This document shows, one piece after another, positions 1 to 14,700 of a stretch of 64,000 nucleotides of DNA. Both the position numbers and the translations under genes were made by a program. A model generated the notes under the pieces. That model was not told the origin of the DNA and did no database searches. It saw only the letters and a program-made list of their open reading frames with translations. Source of the stretch: Portulaca oleracea. Lineage: Eukaryota; Streptophyta; Magnoliopsida; Caryophyllales; Portulacaceae. The stretch covers positions 23,293,594 through 23,357,593 of the forward strand of contig CM055881.1 in the NCBI GenBank assembly GCA_029582165.1, written 5' to 3'. Every line of letters starts with the position of its first letter. Positions within the stretch are counted from its first letter, which is position 1.

Positions 1-531
1 TAATTCGATATTTCTGTGTTTTAATGAGCACGTGTTCCAATTTTTTAAAGTACCCTAAGTGTAATGGCAGCTCAACAAAGTACTGCTATCTCCGTTTTTA
101 TTTAAGTGTCATTTAGGTAATGTTGTAAAAAAAATTTGACCGTTAATATCTTAATTTGTTTAATGATTCATCAAATTGATATCATTAGATTTCTAATGAA
201 AAATACTATTCAAAATGTATCATAACGTATTTTTTTTATGAAAATAGTATGAGAAATTATTGATTAAAAATGTACCTCAAAACACGTTAATGACAGATAA
301 AAAAGGGAGGAAATTCTTCTTTCCCTAAATGAGAGCCTCCCAAATCCCTTTCAAAGTTCAATATGTATAGGAAATTGAGTAAAAATTTTAGACATTGACA
401 AAATTTTCTCTTTTAGTGACTTCACATCGATATTTTCTTGGTTTTCAAACGTGTCATTAATAAAGTAAAATGGATATTTTAATAATTAAAATTATAAAAT
501 TGACAAATAAAATGGATAATGTAGTTAAATA

Positions 532-824
532 CTCCCTCCATTTAAAATAAATTATCATTTTGTTGATTGTCACGATCTCAAATGTCACTATTTGATTGAT
601 AATTTCTTATATAATATTTTATTAACAATCTCAATATTATATTTTTAGGATAGTATTTTTAGTTGCGAATCTAATTGTAAGAATTTTAATTTATATTGCA
701 AGTTATTGTATATATTAAGAAATTTCTGGTCAAAATTTTCAATCTTTGACTGCAAAATTTTTAAAGACGACAATTAATATAGAATAGAGATAATAAATTG
801 ACAAATAATTAGGGACGGAGGTAG
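532..824. mobile_element. Stowaway-like MITE
   Basis: The left end reads CTCCCTCCAT after a TA. The right end reads AGGGACGGAGGTAG before a TA, so the ends are inverted repeats of the Tc1/mariner (Stowaway) type with a TA target duplication. The interior is AT-rich and non-coding. The end sequences are slightly degenerate, so it is an old copy. Confidence 0.7.
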
Positions 825-1089
825 TAACTGTGTTTAATGATTTCTTTTTCCTCTTTTTGTGTGTGATTTCCAGACTTGAATATGTATGAATATGTAGGGA
901 GATGGACGCAACTTCTAGGAGGACAAAAAGAACTAAACACCGACTATCATTTATAATTAATCAAAAAATTTAATTTGCAATATATGCCATCTGTTCTATA
1001 ATAATTTTATTTTTTACTTGTTATTGTTTTAGTTTTTATGTTACACTTTACTGTTATATATTTAATTATGACAGTTACATTGCTCTGTT

Positions 1090-1480
1090 CTTTTTCTTTT
1101 TTTTTTGAAACCAAACATAACGATTTCATTAATAGTAAGTCATACGACACTTACAATGAAAATAGTGATTGAACAATTGTAGATCAAAAACATAGATATG
1201 AAATTCAACTTCCAAATAACTAATACTAATCTTACTGACGTTCGGCTCCGATTTCTTCGATGACTCTGCATCTTTACCATTGATGGAGAACCTCACAACC
1301 CGTGCTATAACGATTTAAAAGTCGATCTTCATCCTATGTATTAGACCACACCAACCGAACAAAAACTCTAGACAGAGACTAAAAACTCTAAATAAGTGTA
1401 CAAAAATACTCTTACAAAAGAAGAGACTAACTTTCTTTCCGTAAACGACGTAAAATCAAACTAATAAATGGGGTAGAAAT
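1090..1480 (-). mobile_element. Possible 3' end of a LINE-type element
   Basis: Read on the minus strand, the segment ends in a run of A preceded by a sequence resembling the short tail that follows plant L1 reverse-transcriptase ORFs (ATGAAATCGTTATGTTTGG). No reverse-transcriptase motif survives here. The call rests on the poly(A)-like end and is weak. Confidence 0.3.
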
Positions 1481-1605
1481 CAATCAAATTGGGGCTTACC
1501 ATCGACAAAAGAATCGATGGCAGCCCCTCCAAGAAAATCGAGGCTAGAGTTTTCTACAGAGAAAAAGAAAATAGGAGGCTAGAAAATAATACATTGCTCT
1601 ATTCA

Positions 1606-2242
1606 GAATTAATTACATTTACCCTACCTGACATATGCGGTAATAATTTTTGCACACCCGACATTTGGGAAATAATTTTCGCCCTAACTGACATTTAGTG
1701 AAAGTGTTTTTTAGTGTTAGAATCCGGTAACTTGTCATCGAAAATGAAAAAATACAATAATACCCTTATATCACTATGTGAAATTACGATGTTGCCATTT
1801 AATTTGAGAAGGAAAAGACTATGTTGGAGAGTAGAAGACAGAAATGGTGGTTTGGGAGGGGTTAGGTTTTCATTTTCTGTATGGGAAGGGGGTTCGGGGA
1901 GAAGAATTAGAGAATTTGGGTTTTCGAATTTAACTGAAGAAGAAGTAGAGATAAGGGAGTGAAGTGGTTGGGTTTTAAAATGCTATAACAATTAATACTA
2001 ATGGTACAAAAGTCATTTCATATTTAATTGAAAGTCAAAGGAAATAATAACAAGGGTATAAAGGTCACTTCATATTTATTTTTTTACAGTTCACCGGAAA
2101 AGTCAATAAAAATTAATTATAACATACCTGAGGGGCTTTAAATTTATGACCACTTAAATGTCAGGTAGGGTGAAAATTATTTCTCAAATGTCGGGTGTGT
2201 AAAAATTATTACCACATAAGTCAGAGTAAATGTAATTAACTC
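1606..2242. mobile_element. Mutator-like foldback MITE with 10-bp target duplication
   Basis: The ends are long inverted repeats of about 80-90 bp: GAATTAATTACATTTACC on the left and its near-complement GGTAAATGTAATTAACTC-type sequence on the right, with the GACATTTG-type inner part also mirrored. The flanks carry an identical 10-bp direct repeat, GCTCTATTCA, at 1596-1605 and 2243-2252. Long inverted repeats with a 9-10 bp duplication point to the Mutator superfamily. No transposase is encoded. It lies about 1 kb upstream of the P450 start codon. Confidence 0.8.
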
Positions 2243-2291
2243 GCTCTATTCATATGAAGATATATTTAATAATATATTAAAAATGATATTA

Positions 2292-2540
2292 CCTCCATCC
2301 CTAAATGAGTGTCAAATTTTTTAATTACCTTGTCGCTTTTTATTTGTCAAATTACCTTAATTTTACATTTTCAACAACCATAATACCAATTATACCCTTA
2401 ATAAATACATTCTTTATCTCATTTCAAAAACATTTATATATAAGGGCATTTTTGAAAAGTTGGAAACTTTTCATCCCATTCCCATGTTTATTGGTTTTGA
2501 TGAGTTAGTTTTTGTGACATACAATTAGGGATCGAGATAG
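2292..2540. mobile_element. Degenerate Stowaway-like MITE
   Basis: The left end (CCTCCATCCCTAAATGAGTG) and right end (TTAGGGATCGAGATAG) form a diverged inverted repeat of the CTCCCTCCGTCC type, flanked by TA. The same family end recurs in P450 intron 3 near 12,119. Only the ends and the size support the call. Confidence 0.5.
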
Positions 2541-3174
2541 TATTTTTCATCATGAATGTAATATAATAAATACCTTTTTTATTTGAAAATATTTCTTACA
2601 ATGAATTATGAGTAGTTAATGTTTGAAATACTAACTATTAGATTCTCGAAATAGCTAGTGATATGTCGACATGTAAAATTGCCTCCACTAGTTCTTTACC
2701 ATTGACGGAGTATATGACTATTAATATTTTGTAATTAATTTTTGTAAACTTTATCCTTTTCTATAATGGGTTAGAGAGAAAAGAAGGAATTTCAGATCAT
2801 AATAATAATAATTCCTCCCTTTCTTTTTAATTATCAACATTTTGACCGTCAATGTCAACAGATTGGTAATAGTATAATATTATTTTTGTACAAAAATATT
2901 ATGTGGAAAATCATTAATTATATATGAATTAAGAAAAAATGAAAGACGGATTTTTTTTTAAAAAAAAACACGGCGTTTATCAGTTTCTTTTTTGGTGCGG
3001 AAGTGGGACGACTCAAACGGTCAGACCCAAAACATTGTAGTTTACGTATCCGGCCATGTATCTTCATATTTCTCTTCCAATTTTAGGTCATACTATTTGA
3101 CTTTCGCTAACTACTCCCTCAGCTCCCTCACTTTCTCTCACCTCTCTGCCTCCTCAAACCCCTTCATTTCTCTC

Positions 3175-3182
3175 TATAAATA
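3175..3182 (+). promoter_or_regulatory. TATA box of the P450 gene
   Basis: TATAAATA lies 90 bp upstream of the P450 ATG, after a CT-rich stretch typical of plant core promoters. Transcription would start about 30 bp downstream, giving a 5' leader of roughly 60 bp. Confidence 0.7.
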
Positions 3183-3271
3183 CCATCATGTCTCCTACGT
3201 CCCTCTTCATCCCTCTCTGTAAAACACTACTCAGTACTATACTAGTGTAACCCATAAAACCAGAGAGAAAG

Positions 3272-6200
3272 ATGAATGGTTTATTGTGTTTTGTGTTGGT
3301 AGTAGTTATAGTGATGCTATGGAAGTTAATATATGTTTGTTATATCACCCCAAAACGAGCTTATAGAAAGCTCAGAAAGATTGGATATGGAGGCCCAACT
3401 CCAAGTTTCCCGATGGGGAACCTTGGAGAGATGAAGAAGTTGCTAATTCATAACCAAAGCAAGCATTCTTCATCTTTTACTCCCTCTCATCCGTTGATCT
3501 CTCATGATATTCACTCTTCTTCCCTTCCTTACTTTGCTCATTGGCAAAAGCTGCATGGTAAGCATGCATGCCCCTAATATTACGTACTACTTATATTTAT
3601 GCTTGCTATGTGTGGTTTTCAATATTAATATTTACCATCTGTGATTTAGTTTCAAAGAATGCATGTATTTTCTCTGATTTACTGTTTCTAGTGGGTTTTG
3701 ATTAAAAATAGAAATATGATCATGTTTGTCTTTCTTGTTGCCCTCCTTTCAATTTTAAAAGAAATTTATCTCTGTCCTGATTAATTATAAAAGACAAGGG
3801 TTGGAGAGTTATGACCCATGTTCAGTTTGCTTGGGACAGGAGCATTATGGATTGGGTTTGAAATAGGTTGATTCATTTCAGTTGTTTGAGTCAAAATTAT
3901 TCATCTTTTTCTGGTGCAAGTTTGGCTATGGGTGTGAGCTTTTGGGTTCAAATTCTTTTTTTTTTTTTTGTCTCAAGTCTATTTTTCCAAGTTTTATTAT
4001 GAATGAGTTTGGCGTGAGTAATTTTCAAAGAAATGGAACACATTTAATTTTTGGGAGATTTTACCATATATAGTTGAAATTTTTTTTAACTATGATAGTT
4101 GAAATGTATAATTACCCTTAATTCTACCATTAAGAAAATTAAAATTAATATATATTGGCCATATGACTTGTTACAATAAATAATTCTATATGTTAAGATA
4201 TATTTCTTTACAAACTTGAATGTTTTTAAGGAAATTTTACCATAATTGGCTTTTTTCAACTATTGTAGTTGAAAAGTGTAAATATTATTGATTTACCATA
4301 AAAATTCAAGATCAATGTAGGTTTATCATAGTAACTTGTTATAATAATTAATCATGTTTAGTAGGAAATAAATCCTTTTAACAAATATAATTTATTTTTG
4401 ATAAATTAAAGGTATAAATTTTTCAACTATAATAGAATTTTTATTAATTTTTAGACTAGAAATTGTTTCAGTTTTTGAGCCACGTACGTAACAATTGCTG
4501 GAATGAAGAGGGCTATGATCAAAAGGGCAAGCTAAAGGTATAATTTACTGGTAAAGTTTGAGTAATTTATGGCTAGAACAGTCAAATCAAACCTTTTATC
4601 TACCCCTCACCAAAAAAGTAAAATAAAAAAAATGCATTTATTCAAACATTGAGGTGGTAATTAAAAATTAATATGGAAATTGGAAATAATAAAAAATTTA
4701 AGTCCAAATAGATCACATTGGAGTAAATTCAGAAATCTCCTCAAAATGCTATGTCATGAGTCCCTTATAATACAAATACTTAGGGAATAGGGATTGAAGG
4801 AGATGAGAAGAGTTTGATTATGTACTCTCGTTTTCATTGGGATGAAAAATGTGTTTGTTGAGGCGTTGAAGACAATTTAATTATGGGTTTTTTGCTTTTT
4901 GGACCCCAAACTTCGGTGGTATTTATTTCTGGACCCCCATATTTCAAAGTTTTTATTTTGGATCCTATACTTGGTGGATCCAAAAAATGTGGCCCAAAGT
5001 TATATTTGACTCCGGCGATGACCTAATTGTTGCCTAAACTTCTCGATATGGACTTTTATCATTTTTTCCTTCTTTTGACCGTTGTTTTGAAATTGATCAG
5101 GATTTGACAGCTAAGGGTGTGTAAAATTATGGGTAAAAAATAGATGGTAAAAGTTAAATTTTGGTAAATTTGGGTAACTTTTTTGGCAAATTTATGCTCA
5201 TATGGGGGTTGAAAATCGTGAAAGAAGAGAAAGAAGAAGTTGCGGTTGGAAAATTTTTGAAAAAAAAATCGATAATGGCTTTGAAATATGGGGGTCCATA
5301 TTGTTGCCGGACACAAAGTATAAGGTCCATATTGTTGCCTGAGACAAAGTATAGGGTCCAAAATATAAACTTTGAAATATGGGGGTCCAGAAAATAAATG
5401 CCTCCAAAGTTCGTGGTCCGAAAAGCAAAAAAACCCATTTATTTATATGGATGACATGCAAGCCTAAACCTTTTAGGATGCAATAGTGTTTACTTTAGTT
5501 GTTACTAATCCTGATCTAAATGCTATTTTTATATGATTATTATATTTATTGGAATTGTAATAATTAAGGAAAAAGTCATTTATCCAAAATTGGTTCCACA
5601 GTAGGTAATCTAATAATAAAATGAAAAAAATTATAATGGTTGTTAATCATGATAATCACTATAATGAAAATCAATCTCATCTATATGTGTGTAAATTTTT
5701 ATCTTCATCGTTCAGGTTTTAATTAAGTACAACATTATAAAATATATTTTCATAATTAAATAAAATTACTAATTTTTAAAAAATTTAGGTAGCTTAATTC
5801 TAAGTTTTAGCCTAGTAAACAAGCATATTAAGAAATATTATTTTAATTTTTTAAAATACTGAAATTAAAAACAATATATTTTATAATTTTATATTAAAAA
5901 GATAAATCTAATGGTCAAAATAATATTTGTTATATGTATGAGTAAATTTTATTTTATTATGGTGATTGTCATGGTTGACAATCAATATAAATGTATTCGA
6001 AATGAAATATGTTACAAAATGTGTAGATCAAGTTTAGAGCGGGCATGGGAGGCCAAGAAAGGGAATATTCAACTTTTGTGAATATATTAATAAAGAGAGG
6101 GACAATAATACACATTTTGATTCAAGAAGGTTAATAAGCATTTTGAATTTTTCATATTTTACATTTTTAAAATTTTTAATAATATTTTCCATAGTAATTA

Positions 6201-8035
6201 TATATATTTATCAACTATAAGAGTACAATATTTATTAGCTAGGTCAAAAACTGTAATTTGTAGCATAATCTTATCAATCATAGTAGAAAATGTACATTTT
6301 ATGAATAATTTTATATTTATTGAAAAATATAAATAAATATTTATTTTATATTGTTTATAAATTGTAATAATCCTTAATGAAACATACCTTTCTAATGATT
6401 TAAATATACTTACATTTAATTTTTTGAGTGATTTAGGTGAAATGCAAGATGGTTATAAACCATCTTACATCAAAATATTTATCATTTTGCTAAAGAGAAA
6501 TAGAGAATGAAGTGGAGGAGAATACACTTTCATATTTCTCACTAGTTCGAGAAGTATATTATTTTTTGTTTTTTTGATGGAATCGAGAAGTATATTATTA
6601 TACATAAGTCATTTATTTTTCATAAAGGCAAACTACCTATTAGCTAAGCCTACCTAAATATGCGTAATTTTTTATTTTTAAAATAATTCATTACCTATTT
6701 ATACATAATTTTATATAAATTATTCAAATTTACTATGTACATATATATATAGACAGATCCTTGATACTCAAATTTATTTATTAATTATGAATATTATTTT
6801 TTAAAAAAATCAAGGGACTCTACTTTTATGAAGGTACTTTTTAATATAAATTCATTTAGTAGAACTTTACAAGATAGAATATCGAATATTCAAAAATTCA
6901 TAATATAAAACAAAAAAAAAAACACACACTCAATAATATGATCAATCTTAATATAACACAATGTAAGGTAATTTCCTAATTTTATTATGTCAACTTAGTG
7001 AGGGTAGTTGTTTAGGCAGAAATTGTTAGTGTTGTTACATGTGTACATGCAAATCATGATTATGTTTGAAAACATAAATAGCGTGTGTATATAGTTTGCA
7101 ATTTCCTTTTTTATAATCATTAATTAGAAAAAAATAAAATAAAAATTATATTATATTTTATATATACACACACATATATATATATATATATAAATATACT
7201 CCCTCCGTCCCAAATTAATTGTCATTTGACCGTTAATTATTCATCAATTACAATGAGTTATACAATATGAAACTACCTCCATTGTAATTTTTAATAAAAT
7301 ATCTTTCTAATGACAGAAATTTCATATTGGTACTCATTGTAATTTGTTAGTAATAGATACTTAGTGATATGTCAATTAATTTGGGATGGAGGGAGTATAT
7401 ATTAAGATATAGTTTCCATACTATATTTGCTAAATAAATGTAAGTTAAAGTTTTTATCATTTATTTATCAATCATTGACTTTCATATAGTATATATTAAT
7501 ATCATAATAATTATGAAAAATGATTAGTATAATATTATTTTTGTATGTAACAATAGTGATATCAAAGATATGATAGTCAAGTGGTAACTATCCTTGTCTT
7601 CAATGCCTCCCACCAAATTTCAAGTCTTGATTAAAGCAAATATTTTCCATTAATTTACTTTATAATTGACAATAATTATTTAGGTTTGAAAGTAGTTTAG
7701 CAGCAATCAAACATCTCAAATTTCACCATTTGGAATTAGATGTTCCTCATGTGGTTTGGATTTAATATATATATAAACATAAAAATATATAAAAATATAG
7801 ATTAAATTAGGGGAATAGGAGGTGACTATCTTCCATTCCTCTCCCTTTCCAGTTTGTGTCGTCAGTCCAAAGATGAGTTTTACCTAATCATCTAGTGCAT
7901 GCCTAAATCTTAAACGTAATCTATTACAATATAAAAAGGAAATAAGGAATGAAGTGTCCAACTTTTAATTTCCCAAATTACCCTTCATGATGTAATAAAT
8001 TATTTGTTTTTCTTTTTTTTTTGTAAATATATGAC

Positions 8036-8088
<53 letters not shown>

Positions 8089-8189
8089 TAATCTAACCTC
8101 CTTATAAAAAGAGCTAAACAAAACCATGTCCCAAAAGTTGATTTTCCAAAATACCCTTACCTATTTTTTAAAATTTTCATTTCATCCTA

Positions 8190-8249
<60 letters not shown>

Positions 8250-8570
8250 CATCATCATCATCTTGTGATGCCTAATTTTTCTAAATCTTAAGTAATCGGG
8301 TAGATATTATATGTGAATCTTTTAAACTTAATTGTGTTTTATAAAGATGAAATTTTACTGCATGGTTCCGATAATATGAATGTCGGTATGATTTAAACTG
8401 TATCTAATAACAAAGAACATGTTTAGCTAATTATTTATGATTTGTTGCTAATTTAACTTTAATAATATAAAAAGGAAATAAGGAATGAAGTGTCCGACTT
8501 TTGATTTCCCAAATTACCCTTCATGATGTAATAAATTATTTATTTTTCTTTTTTTTGTAAATATATGACA

Positions 8571-8603
<33 letters not shown>

Positions 8604-8728
8604 CATTATTATTATTATTATTATTATTTAATCTAACCCCCTTATAAAAAGAGCTAAACAAAACCATGTCCCAAAAGTTGATTTTCCAAAATATCCTTAC
8701 CTATTTTTTAAAATTTCATTTAATCCTA

Positions 8729-8794
<66 letters not shown>

Positions 8795-11700
8795 CTTGTG
8801 ATGCCTAATTTCCCTAAATCTTAAGTAATCGTGTAGATATTATATGTGAATCTTTTAAACTTAATTGTGTTTTATAAAGATGAAATTTTACTGCATGGTT
8901 CCGATAATATGAATGTCGGTATGATTTAAACTGTAGCTAATAACAAAGAACATGTTTAGCTAATCATTTATGATTTGTTGCTAATTTAACTTTAATACTA
9001 TATTTAAAATACCGATATAAGTACATAAAGATAGGAATAAGTAAAGTGAATTATATATTGTTCCTACATCGGAAATTATTCAACCGTAGATATGAATGTA
9101 TATTAATTGTAAATAACATTACTTTTGCCAATAATAGATCAATATTCCTTAAACTTATAACTGTTTAATTTAATTATACAAAGAAGTACAACCTTTTAGA
9201 TTCACAAAAGATAGTCTGTATGTTATGTGATTTAATTTCATTATAAACATCAAAAGCTAAACCATATAACTATGTTTTCCTATATTTGCAACATTGTTTC
9301 AATGTGTATCATAAACCATTAGTCATTAAATAACAATACATTTAATTTGATACTTGTATTTACACGAAGTATTTTAGGAAAAGTCTAAAAAAAATATTTA
9401 ATTAGTTTTGATTTCTATATATTGGCCATCGAATGAAATAAAAATTATATTTTAGTTAAATGAAAATTTAATTAAAATTTAATTAAATGAACATCAAAAT
9501 CAAAATTGAAATTAAATTAAATTTTTATATTATGTAGATAATTTTTATTCAATATTAATATATTAATTTCATATTTATAATTATCGGGTCAGCACGTGGC
9601 CACCACGCTAGTTATATCAAAAAGCACTAGATTATGATATATTTGGTTGTTACAGGGAAAATATTTGTATATTGGATGGGAGTGGAGCCATTTTTATATG
9701 TAGCAGAGCCAGAGTTCCTAAAGTTAATATCAGGAAATGTTGTGGGGAGGAATTGGGGCAAACCTAGTGTTTTCAAGAGAGACAGAATTCCCATGTTTGG
9801 TGAGTTTGGTCTCAATATGATAGAGGGTTCTACTTGGGTTCGTCATAGGCAGATTATTACTCCTGCCTTCTCTTCTTCCATTTTGAAGGTACGTACTTAC
9901 TTGATTCCAAACTCATATCATTAACAAACAAAGTGTTGATTAGTCATAAATATTTACTAATTCGTTCTTTGTATTAAACCTCTTTAATTCAATCATTAGG
10001 GCATGGCAAGTTTGATGGCAGAATCCGCAAATAAGATAGTTGCACATTGGACTACTCTCCTGTCAAGCGCGGGAAAGGTTGAACTTGACATGGAGAAGGA
10101 GATTACAGCCTTAGCTGGGGAGATAATTGCTAGGACCAACTTCGGAATATCTGACGAGGTTGGAAGCATTTTATTTGATAAACTAAGGGCAATGCAGATG
10201 AGTCTGTTCAAGCATACACGTTATGTAGGAGTTCCTTTTGGGCACCTTTTGTGCTTGGGACAAACCCTAGAGGCAAGAAAATTAGGTCAAGAAATAGATA
10301 GCCTCCTCTTATTGATCATAAATAATAGAAGAAAGTCAATAGGGGAGAAACTTGAACATGATTTTTTGGGACTTCTGCTCCAGAATGAGACCCACATCGA
10401 TGGGAAATCCGAAGAGAGATTGACAACAAGGGAACTTATCGATGAGTGCAAAACATTTTTCTCCGGAGGGCACGAAACGGTGGCTTTAGCCATGACATGG
10501 ACAATGATGCTTTTGGCCATCAACCCTAAATGGCAAGAGGAATTGAGGCAAGAAATCAAAGAGGTATTCGGTGAGAGTGATGAGATTGACTTCACTAAGC
10601 TTGCTAGCCTCAACAAGGTAATTTACGTTGCGACAACCCATGCACCTTGTCTCCCTCATCTTATGTATTTGTTTAATACATGATTTGTGTGCATATATAC
10701 CTTCCATTTTATATTTTCGTTAAAAATAGGGTAACACTCATATCATTTCTATTCAAGGGTAGTGATTTGTGCCTTCATTTAAATATTTAATTTTTAAAAT
10801 GTTTATACTATTTATATAGTTATAGAACTAAGGTTGGGTTAGGAAGTAGTGTTTAGGGTAGCGTTTAGTGTCTTGATCAAGTCAATATTCTAATTACATA
10901 AATATTAGCCTTTGGTAAACTAACATTTTGAGGAGCGTTTAGCGTTTTAAGGAGCGTTTTGTGAAACGTTAATAAAGTTAACGTTTAGCGTTTAAAGTAG
11001 TGTTTTATATTTTTCGATCAAAAAATACCTTTTGAAAATATTTTCTTTGGAAATTATTGACACCCTTCTATGTCAATTCACATTAATATGCTAATTCAAC
11101 CGCTAAATTTATCAAATACAATTTTCATTTGAACAGTCATCTGCTATCCGCTACTTAAACTGCTATCCGCTGCTTAAACCGCTATCCGCAACATAAACTT
11201 CTATCCGCTATCTAAAACACTAATTTTGCCGAATAGGGCCTAAATTATATCATTTTTTTTCAATTTTGGAGTAAAACATTTCTTAAATGTCTTTTATCTT
11301 GTATAAAATCTATATATTTTTAAAATTGATTTCTATAAATAAAATCAACACAAATAAAATGTATATAGAATTATAGTTTATTCATAATTTTTAAATTTAC
11401 CAATTAATGTCTAAAATATGTCGAATGGACGAAGCTCATCAATTCGATTAGATTACCATTTATAATTGTTGTCGTAATCAACACATTCCAAACTTTCTCT
11501 CCGTGATCTTATGTATTTGACTATTTGTCTAATACATGAATGGACAATGATACACATCTTGACTCAAGATAGTTAATAATATTTTTTCCTAATAATTGTA
11601 TATATTTATAAATTATAAAAGCATAATACTTAATAAATAAGTTAAAAAATATAAATGATAGCGTAATTTTATAAATCATAGTCGAAAATGTACATTTTAT

Positions 11701-14700
11701 CCATAGTTTTCTATTTATGAAAAAATATAAATAAATAATCATTTTTAATTATTTATAATTAGTAATAACCCTCAAAGTACTAAAACACAACTTTATAATG
11801 ATTTTAATATACTTAAATTTAAGTCTATGAGTGATTTAGGTAAAATGTTGATTATTGACCATCTAGCATCAAGATATTGATCATTTTGCTACATGATTTA
11901 TGTGTATACCTTTTATTTTATGTTTTCATTAAAAGTAGGTCAACACTCATATCATGTTGATTCAAGGGTAGTGATATGTGCTTTGGTCTAACATACTTTT
12001 TAAAATGTTACTCCCTTTATTCTATATTAATTGTCATATATTTGACTTATCACGGTGTCAAATGTCACTCTTTGATTAATAATTATTTTGTATGATCTGT
12101 TAATTATATTAAAAACTACTCCCTCCCTTGCTTAACGAGTGTCAATTTTCCTAACTATCTTGTCCATTTTTATTTGGCAATTTTATATTTTCAATAATTA
12201 AAATACTCATATTACCCTTAATTAATTAATTAATGAATCTGATTTTTATTTTATCTTTTAAAATTCTCCTTTATTCATCTCTTTCCATTCATGAGGGGCA
12301 TACATGTCCCTACATAATTTTTTTCACTCTATTTCCAAGGCACATTCATTTTGTAAAATTTATTTTTGTGCCTTCGTTTAACATACTTTCTAAATGTTAT
12401 ATTATTATATTCAAATAAATCTTTAAATATGATTTTTGACACTAGTTTTTCTAATCTTTAGAATCAATTATAAATTACAGAAAGCTTAGCTAGCATGCAT
12501 TAGTTATGCCAATAAATATAAATAACATTTTAATCAATCCAATCCAATCGGTTAAGTATTTTATGTATAAGTTTAGATATAAAATTATAGATAAAAATAA
12601 AATTTAGGCAGACTTATATCACAACAAGAAAAATATGTTTGGGCAACAAACTTAGAGTTTGGACAACCAAAAAATTATTGTTGCATTAATTTCAAATAGG
12701 GCGACCATATTTTGTGGTTAAATGCATTATATGTGACAACATGTTTTTTTTTTGTTGCAATTGATATAGATTGTGTGACAATTTAAAGGAAAATGGTTGC
12801 CAAAAGTTATTAACAAGGTTAAAATCGGGATGCTAACTCGAATTCATGGGGTAGTTAGGATCGGAATCAACCCACATAGGATCGTGGATCGGAATGTAGA
12901 TAGTAGAATCGCATCGATGACATGATCATAAAATCGTAGGATCGTAGATCAGGATCGAGATTTTAATAACTATGAGGCAACAAAAAAATTTGGTTGCCCA
13001 CCATAACTACCTTGTGGCACCGTTTTTACTAATTTGTTGCCCAGACGTTTTTGGGCTTCAACAATAAGACTACCAAATTGTGACAATTGTTTTTGAAGCA
13101 CCATGTTAAAAGTCAACAAAAATTGGCCTAGGGCAACAAATATAAATAATATAATTTAGTTCTATAATTATAATATTACATATAAATTATGTAAAGTTAT
13201 ACTTTTATCCATTATTTATTATATTTTTGAAAAATGCATAAAATGTACCTAAAGAATAGTACTGATTTGATTAAGGTATCATTTATGATAATTAACTTAT
13301 TAAACACAACTAGATTTTCTTATAATTGATAATTGATAATTACTAATAAAAAAATTAGTGTCAAAAATATTAAAAAAAAATACTAATTTAGCAAAAGGGT
13401 AAGACATTTAAGAAATTTTTCGAGGCAAGACTCCTCTCATTAATAGTTTGGCCATGCTTTTTGCCAAATTGGTGTGCCTATTAATAATTTAATAAAAAGA
13501 AAATGTGTTGACCTTAGAGAGTATGCGAAATTATATGTGCATGGTCAACGTACGAAAAATATATTTGCATGATCAACGTAGATTGTCAAAGGTCTTATGC
13601 GTATCAATATAGCCATAGAGGAAGAAAAAAACAAAAATAGGTCAACTAGTATGATTCACACAACATCGACTTCGACCGTCCAGAAGCTTGATAACCTACA
13701 GGTGCGTTATATGGTGAGTATTTATTTAAATTTTATTAAAATTTTTGAAAAATATAAAAATTTAAATTTGATTAGGGTAAATTTAATACATTTTTTATAA
13801 ATATTTTTTCAGAAAATATAAAATTTTAAAATTACAAAAATAAAAAAATAAAAAAAACAAACACAAAAAGTTGGAAAATCCGGAAAATGAAAAACCACCT
13901 AAACCTGACACCGAACAACTACCGGATCGACCACCACCAGCACCACCCATGTACCGGGTTTTTTCAATTTTAGACCCCGAATTTTAGGGATATTTACATT
14001 CTGAACCCTTGGTTTTCAACTTTAACTTTTTGGACCCTAAAGTTTGTAGGCTGAAAAAAAGGACCCTAAAGTTTGTGAGGTGAAAAAAAAAAGCCCGTTT
14101 CCCATTTTTCTTTTTCTTTCCATGTTTGAATTTATCTCCCGATTGGCATCAAACTTCAAGACTAAGGTTAAAACCGATATTAAAATTATAATAAACCTCT
14201 TTTATTCATGTTGGAGTTACTTAAAACCATGTACTCAGGGGTCTAAGTAGCCCTGACATGAATAAATAGGTGTATTATAGCTTCAATATTAGTTTTAACC
14301 ATAGTCCTGAAGTTTGACGTCAATTGGGAGATAAATTCAAACATGGGAGGAAAATAAAAAATGAGACAGAGGCCTTTTTCTTCCATCCACAAACTTTAAG
14401 GTCATTTTTTATTCAGTCTACAAATTTTAGAGTCTAAAAAATTAATGTTAAAAACCAAGAGTTCAAAATCTAAATACCCCTAAAATTCGTGGTCCAAAAT
14501 CCAAAAAAACCCTCTGAAATAGCTCAAACATCCGAAACACATAATTCTGAGAAACCAATTGAAAAACTTAAAAATCAACCACCACTGTCACAACCCAACA
14601 TTGTTCGGCTACACCCATGCAACCAACAGCACCTAACGACCACTACACTATCAAAGCCGCTTCTTCCCCATCACGCACCCTCAAGGCTGAAACACCTATC

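Noticed and set aside
5059..5461. Four overlapping ORFs on both strands
   Set aside because: They are reflections of the inverted-repeat arms of the Mutator-like MITE at 4885-5436.
9627..10707. Minus-strand ORFs across the P450 exons
   Set aside because: Antisense shadows of real plus-strand P450 exons.
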